A stretch of 64,000 bases of DNA. Origin: Helichrysum umbraculigerum (lineage: Eukaryota > Streptophyta > Magnoliopsida > Asterales > Asteraceae). Positions 58,323 to 64,000 of this stretch are shown here, in pieces. Below the pieces are notes generated by a model, which was not told the DNA's origin, did not search any database, and saw only the letters and a list, made by a program, of their open reading frames with translations. How positions within the stretch are numbered: the stretch's first letter is position 1; every line of letters begins with the position of its first letter. The DNA lies in assembly GCA_949592205.1 (NCBI GenBank), contig CATIUR010000001.1:243276250-243340249 (forward strand). The letters run 5' to 3'. A program made the position numbers and the translations under genes.

Positions 58323-59985
58323 TCGGGCTGAGATGGTTTTCAAATTTTGGAGACTTGGTCAAAAATGCTAGGTTTAACCCGAAACTTTTACCCGACACTT
58401 AATATGTTGTAACACTTATAGAAAATGAGTTTCATGGCCATTGGCAAGTCACAAGTGTCGTTTTTAATGTGATTATGAAAACAGCCACTAACATCGTATT
58501 TTTCGAAATGACATGATTTTGTCCACGCGATTTGACCATCTAAACGTCCGAAATCAATTCCAACAAAAATTACCAATATACCTTCATGTCTTAACTATTT
58601 TCTGAAAATTTTCCATGATTTTTAGAGATGTTTATATTGCTCAAATAATTTGTGTTCTAACAAGTGTCCAGCAGCTCAACATTTAGACCTTTGTGTACAA
58701 ACAATTATCTAGATAAGATTTTGTGTCTTTCCGGTGAGTAAGGCCTAAATGAAAGTTGTAAAGGACAGATTTATGAAGATTTCCCCACTTGATTCATGTC
58801 TTAATTCGTTCCACAACCCAAGATATACCCAAATCAAGTTGACCAAAGATCTGCTCAGTTTCAACGGTCTATACATGTACTTTTATTTGAATTATTTAAA
58901 ATAGCAAATGAACTCCAATCTTCGTGAGGCTTACATATTTGAAAAGTAGACTTCTTAAACTTGAGTTTAGACTCAAGAAACGTGAGATTTCATTGAGAAA
59001 TGAATTAATTATCACGGATCTAATCCGATCTAAAATATTGTCCAATAGTTAATAGTTTTACCCAACGGTTTTTAGCTTTGTTTTACGATTTTTAACAAGG
59101 ATCTTGGACATAAACGAGTAAATATGAACAATAAACATGTAATACTATGTTATCTAAGTAAAATCAAGGAAGGATGAGGGGTTTATACCAAGTAGAAACT
59201 GATCTAGGGAAAGTGCCAAATGATGATGTTTGTTGTTAAATCCCCTTGGGGAACGTTTTTGAAGGTGTTTTGGGTGTTGGTTGCTGTTGTAAACCGAAAA
59301 TGGGTAAAGGGAAAAAGGGGTGGAAAGTGTTTTGTTAATTTGTGATGAAAGGGTGAAATGAAACAAGTAAAGGGAGTTAGGGGTTTATATTAGGGGAAGG
59401 CTTGGGCTCAAGTTGTGGGCCGACCTGGGCTGCCCTCGCGGGCATAGGATGGGCCGTAATGGGTGTGACCCAAGTGGGCTCGGGCTCGCTTAGTCACGTT
59501 ACCCGAATTCGTGTTTTCAAGCTTTTAAATAGTCGAGCGTTCTATGTGTTTGTTTTGTTAGTGTTATATTCATCTAATCATAGTTTGATCCAACATTTTA
59601 AAATATCTTATTTTATAATTCTAAAATGTTTGTCGGTTTTCATTCGGGAGTCGGGTTCGATTTGCGCGCTTTCTCGCATACGTCACGTTTTACACCCAAA
59701 CGTAATAGTTTTCGTATATAATTACTCAATAATTATACATAGTAAATAATGACTATTTAGTTACTAAATAGATTTATATTATTTATGAAAATGTATCACC
59801 AACGACCAGGTAAGTCGGAATCCATTCGATGTAATAATGCACGATTTTAACTTAATCGTGTACGTGTGTATATTTATTCCAATATACATAATGATACACG
59901 TAATTAACCTAATACATAGCTAATTACATGTATTTAACAAAATGATTAGGCACTAATTACTAGTCCTAATTTGTCGGGTGTCACA

Positions 59986-60211
59986 TTTTTCATATTTATG
60001 AACTTTTAATTAATGTATTTTAATTTATTTGTTTTCTTTTAATATATTTGTTTTTATTTAATTTGTTTTATTAAAAAATAATAAAATAATCAACTGAACA
60101 ATGAACCTCAAGGTTAACCATTACCTCACTTTTCAGCTTCGGTGTTCAAGTTCAGTGTTAAACTAAACACTGAACTGAACAATGAAACTACATCAACCAC
60201 TTCATGTACTC
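59986..60211 (+). other. 3' end of the Harbinger element
   Basis: AT-rich sequence resuming after the TSD TTTTT. It matches the style of the sequence after the transposase at 4420-4489 and ends in the terminal inverted repeat. Confidence 0.7.
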
Positions 60212-60503
60212 TAATCTCATAGCTGAGATAAAAGTTCACTTTACTATTTTACTTTGTCATAAAAATAAATATATAAAAATAAAGAAAATCTCTTAAAAAT
60301 ATATAAAAGTATATAAAAATAAATATATATACTTTCATATTTTAACTAATAAGAAAATCTCTTAAAAATAAACGTGACATTTTTTTGATTTAGAAAAAAA
60401 AAAATCTTTGTATTTTCATAAAAATGTGTGCTATGGGATGGAGGGAGTAGTAGACTATTAAAACCCAAAAATCGAGATTAATCATTATTATGTGATTAAA
60501 CTA

Positions 60504-60640
60504 TAGGGTGGTGATCCTTACACCACCACTTTTTATCCATACATCACCTTTTATGCTTTACAGTATAGTACAGTACAAGGTTACAAAGCATATTTGATGG
60601 TGAATGGATAAAAAATGGTGGTGTAGAGATCACTACCCTA
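60504..60640. mobile_element. 137-bp palindromic MITE
   Basis: TAGGGTGGTGATC and the matching GATCACTACCCTA form long, nearly perfect inverted repeats (over 35 bases each side). AACTA flanks it on both sides (60499-60503 and 60641-60645). It has no coding content; superfamily uncertain. Confidence 0.72.
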
Positions 60641-61250
60641 AACTATATGATAGCATTTATATATATACTTATATACAAGGAAAACCTCATCTTGTAAGTC
60701 CCCTAGTTTTAGGATCGATAACTTCGTTATCTGTAGTATTAAGGTGCGGAATCCCTCAATACGGTGTTATCTTACTAACAACGAATATGTTCGTATTGCG
60801 TTTAATAAGACTTAGCTTTAAACGATAAATCGTCAAAACCTAGTCGTAGGTTATGTTTTCTCTGGTTTGCTGGAATCGCAGAATGTAAAAGTATCAAAAG
60901 TGTTATGTTTTTCACGATTGAAAAACATTAAATATGTCGTCTCAACTCGCTGTCGCTGGGCCTGCGAGTTGACTCGACTCGTTCTGCAAGCCCAAGCCCA
61001 TTATGCTTCGGCTCGTTATGCCTATCTGTGTCCACGAGTTCAGTTCTCATCTCGCTGCTCAACTCGCAGCGACTTGAGAACTCGACTCGCATCAAACGTA
61101 TATATTTATTTCGTATTTAATTATTCGTCTAACTTTAACAAAATAATATGTTTAACGAATATTACTAACAAAACAAATATTCTTTTACAAATCCAAACCA
61201 ATATACAAACACAATAATAATTACACTAGTCCTATTTCAACCTAGATCTG
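60641..61250. other. Unassigned sequence, possible old LTR fragment
   Basis: No gene. The stretch near 60940-61090 holds CTCGCTGTCGCTGGG and repeated AACTCGC/GCGAGTT motifs, reminiscent of the repeat clusters of the chromovirus LTRs. No termini are visible. Confidence 0.3.
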
Positions 61251-61860
61251 TTGTCACAATCTATGTCACAACACATCTACTTAAACTCACTATAGTATGA
61301 CACATCATCATCAATTTTAAATATAATAATCAACCTTTTAATTTATACTAATTTTTTTATATTAATAAAAACTTGACTTAATTTTTATAACTAACTAAGT
61401 AGATATTTTGTACAGTATCACTTTTTAAATAACCACCAATGATGTATGATGTTATTAATCCATCTTTATATTAACTCTCACATATTTCTATATTAGCCTA
61501 ATTTGCTTAGAACTAAAATGTGTCTCTCTTAAGCATAGATTATATAAAACAACTTAACATGCTAATTAAATAGATGAAAACTAGACTTCATCATCATCAT
61601 AGTAACTCTAACTATATTGAATTGTTATCTACATGCACACTTTAGGAATAACATTTCTACTATATATACTTCATAGTTAACTAATTATATTTCTTTTGAT
61701 ATGGGCTATAGTTAAAATTACGATCAAACACATGTATCAAAAGTGTCAGTGCTTGAAATTAGTAGATAAGAATATACAATTTGTTCTCTTGTTTCTATCA
61801 AGCATCCACTAAATATAATATACGTTAAACTATAAAAATCAATTTTAACATTCTAAACAT

Positions 61861-61896
61861 GGCCTGTGCATCGCACGGCCTAATATGTTTACTAGT
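61861..61896 (+). mobile_element. Helitron 3' terminus
   Basis: A GC-rich hairpin GGCCTGTGCATCGCACGGCC (61861-61880) is followed by TAATATGTTTACTAGT, with the CTAG end and a following T. This is the standard Helitron 3' end. The 5' end (TC after an A) is not certain; it is likely between about 61200 and 61300. Confidence 0.7.
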
Positions 61897-61922
61897 GATA
61901 GCATACGTACAAGTGTACGAGT

Positions 61923-62488
61923 AAGGCTGCAAACGAGTCGAGCTTTTATCGAGCAACTCGAGCTTGAGCTCTTTCGAGTCGAGCTTTTATCGAGTTCGAG
62001 CCCGATCTCGAGCTTAAAAGTAGAGCTCGAAATATATATCGAACCAAGCTCGAGCCTTTAAGAGTTCAGCTCGAGCTGTTATCGAGCTTTTCAAGCTTTT
62101 ATTGATATGTATATTATTATATTGTATATATGTAATTTTGAATCTAAAATAATTTTATTGTCATACTTTAAATATTATTATACTACTTTACATATGTTAT
62201 AAGTAATTTTCACACTATATACTTATTTTATATATATATTTTAATATAATTTTGGTATTTATATATATATGTAAGATAATATAAAATAAGTTTGGGTATT
62301 CAAAATTATTTTTTATAAGAATATTCGAGCCGAGCTCGAGCCATCCTAAAACATTTTCGAGTCGAGCTCGAGCTTGCGTCATGAAAGCTCGTCGAGCTAT
62401 CGAGCTGAGCTCGAGCCTATTATAAATAAATCGAGCCGAGCTCGAGCCCTGTTAAGCTCGAGCTCGCATCGACTCGATTACAGCCCTA
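61923..62488. mobile_element. Mutator-like MITE with GAGCTCGAG-rich ends
   Basis: AAGGCTGCAAACGAGTCGA at the left matches the reverse complement of the right end, TAGGGCTGTAATCGAGTCG. Flanks TGTACGAGT (61914-61922) and TGTACAAGT (62489-62497) are a 9-bp TSD with one mismatch, as expected of Mutator-like elements. The termini are packed with TCGAGC repeats; the centre is AT-rich and non-coding. Confidence 0.72.
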
Positions 62489-62497
62489 TGTACAAGT

Positions 62498-63665
62498 TAC
62501 TTGATCATGTTTTACTTCAAACAATAATCAATTCCTACTTTGAGTGTCTTTGACAACATAAGATAAGATGGAAATTATTTTAAAGGCTAGTTTCAAGAGC
62601 TTTCCGGTTAAGTGATTATTTTTTCAAGAATCCCAACTTTTTGTGTATGCCAAACATGAATCGAAGATGAAGATTCTTGATATTCAAAATCTCAATCTCC
62701 AAGAATCTGTTAAAACGTTTATCTCAATACTTTCAAATACATCAAAATATCAAACCACTCAAGTTGCTTTTATTTTAATTTATTGTTAGGTTTGTAGAGC
62801 TCACATTCTAGAAATTGTGACTAAATTAAAATAATATATACAATAATACAAGTGAAACACAAACGCAAAATCTCATAATTATGAACTCCATTGTTAGTAT
62901 AGGAGTACATTGTTTTCTCAATCACAAATTCATTAATTATGCATCAAATCAAATTAAAATAACGTCCAATTGTTTGACTTGACTACTCGATATTAACTAT
63001 TTAAATAAATTGAATAAATCAGTAAATAAATAACTAAATAAAAATCCGAGAAGAAAATGGTAGGACCGTAGGACGCTAGCAAGCAGCAGCATTAGAGCTC
63101 AAAAATCCACAAAGGCCCAAATCCTTAAACTGGTTATGGGCCTGGATTAGAGAATCGGACTTACCCAGCTAAAACTAGGACCATTAAAAACGCAGACTGC
63201 AGAGTGCAGACTGCAGAAGTGAATTTTTTTTACTCGGTAAATAGTAGTAATAACTAATAACTACTCCGTATTACATAACTAATAACACTTAAAAATGAAA
63301 AACGATAACAGTATATAAATAACACAATCTCCCCTAGTTTGTAAGTTAATTTGAAGTTGAATTTCGTATAAGAAGTCAATGCACAAATTAATAATAGAAT
63401 CGCTTAAAACTCATCCCACGAAGGAAAAAATTCACATCATATCAAATCAGATACGTTAGTCCACTTGTAATGGGGGTGTGGTTATCATCCGTGGTATGAC
63501 GTGGAGTCACCACGACGCCACCACAAGTGCAGTTGCGGACGTGGCATAGTGTTGATGGTAACTGAGTGAACACGCTAAGAAGTGGGCTCAACGTTTTTCT
63601 TTTCTTTTTAACTCGTATATTTTTCCCTTCTTTTAGCCTAAACAAAATTAATTAGTGGGACCTAC
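62498..63665. other. Intergenic DNA at the right
   Basis: AT-rich, no gene. It includes a small GCAGACTGCAGAGTGCAGAC repeat near 63197 and a GC-richer block at 63450-63560 that looks like an old DNA-transposon fragment but has no verified ends. Confidence 0.4.
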
Positions 63666-64000
63666 TGTAACACCCGCCAAATTAGGACTAGTAATTAGTG
63701 CCTAATCATATGTTAATACATGTAATTAGTTCTGTGTTAGGCTAATTAATGTATCGAATTATATATATTGTTGAATATATACGAAAATGCGATTTGGTTA
63801 AATCGTACACAATTTAAATCGAATGTATTTCGATTCAATTTAATACGGACGTTGGTGACCAATTTTATTAAATAACGCTTTTACGTCAAAAATATTATTA
63901 TGATAATATTTCGTATTCATTCGTATTGTACAAACAGAACTTACACAATTTAAAATATTACACCGCGCAAACTAAATAAACAAACTTACATTTTTAACAC
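63666..64000 (+). mobile_element. Start of chromovirus LTR 'K' (partial)
   Basis: TGTAACACCCGCCAAATTAG at 63666 and the next 330 bases follow the start of H's LTR (43874 onward) closely, including AGTGCCTAATC and ATACATGTAATTAG. It runs off the window, so a full element or another solo LTR may follow. Confidence 0.85.

Noticed and set aside
63440..63645. DNA-transposon fragment or gene at 63440-63645
   Set aside because: The block is GC-richer and transposon-like but I could not find paired inverted ends or a TSD, and the frame has no recognisable domain.

Overview
This is a flowering-plant nuclear window, almost certainly a eudicot. It is AT-rich, with Ty3/gypsy chromovirus and Athila-type elements, Ty1/copia, CACTA, hAT, PIF/Harbinger, Stowaway, Mutator-like and Helitron remains. 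The style of the repeats suggests Asteraceae, but that is only an impression. The one host gene I can support is the first exon of a BAP31-like endoplasmic-reticulum membrane protein on the minus strand at the left edge (1-191). Everything else is intergenic DNA and transposable elements (TEs).

The window is one very deep nest of insertions, and most layers can be proved from target-site duplications (TSDs) and split termini. From outside in: (1) a Stowaway-like MITE whose ends lie at 2789 and 60447; (2) a PIF/Harbinger element inside its left terminal repeat (2801-60211, TSD TAA) with a broken transposase; (3) a minus-strand chromovirus solo LTR, 'C' (4490-4925 + 57297-59985, TSD TTTTT); (4) a copia element, 'B' (4926-57296), that kept gag but no pol; (5) an Athila-type element, 'D' (15492-about 55057), with an intact ORF1 and a second copy of its 5' internal region; (6) a second Athila-type element, 'E' (21463-52533, TSD GTCTA), with a gag-protease reading frame and an unfamiliar downstream ORF; (7) a third, minus-strand Athila-type element, 'G' (26741-47039, TSD GAAGC), with its own ORF1; (8) inside G, a CACTA remnant (27841-30275), a small non-autonomous LTR element 'J' (30301-32693, TSD TATGA) and a 5'-truncated chromovirus 'H' (about 38400-46357) with a decayed gag-pol. 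A young gag-only chromovirus 'A' (5229-13538, TSD TTTAG) sits in B's 5' LTR, and a truncated chromovirus LTR 'F' (55058-56408) lies near the right end of B. Outside the nest are a hAT element with an inner MITE (1597-2512), a 137-bp MITE (60504-60640), a Helitron 3' end (61896), a Mutator-like element (61923-62488) and the start of another chromovirus LTR (63666 onward).

Two patterns look new to me. First, each of the three Athila-type elements carries two copies of a structured module: a 7-9 bp hairpin with an AGG-containing loop, then about 5 nt, then a polypurine-tract-like AAGTGKGGGAT. The stems differ in sequence but keep pairing, and the second copy of each element abuts its 3' LTR. Second, the LTRs of B, D, E and G carry GC-rich palindromes repeated at 20, 21 or 32 bp (about two or three helical turns), upstream of a TATAAATA box. 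The motif TTTAGCCGGCGGCTAAA, with flanking sequence, is shared by the copia element B and the Athila-type element D, which belong to different superfamilies.

No element here looks autonomous. B, D, E, G, A and J lack reverse transcriptase and integrase, and H has them only as a pseudogene, so the younger insertions (A, E) must have used enzymes supplied from elsewhere. Coordinates of LTR ends were read by eye and should be good to a few bases; truncation junctions of D, F, H and the CACTA remnant are approximate.
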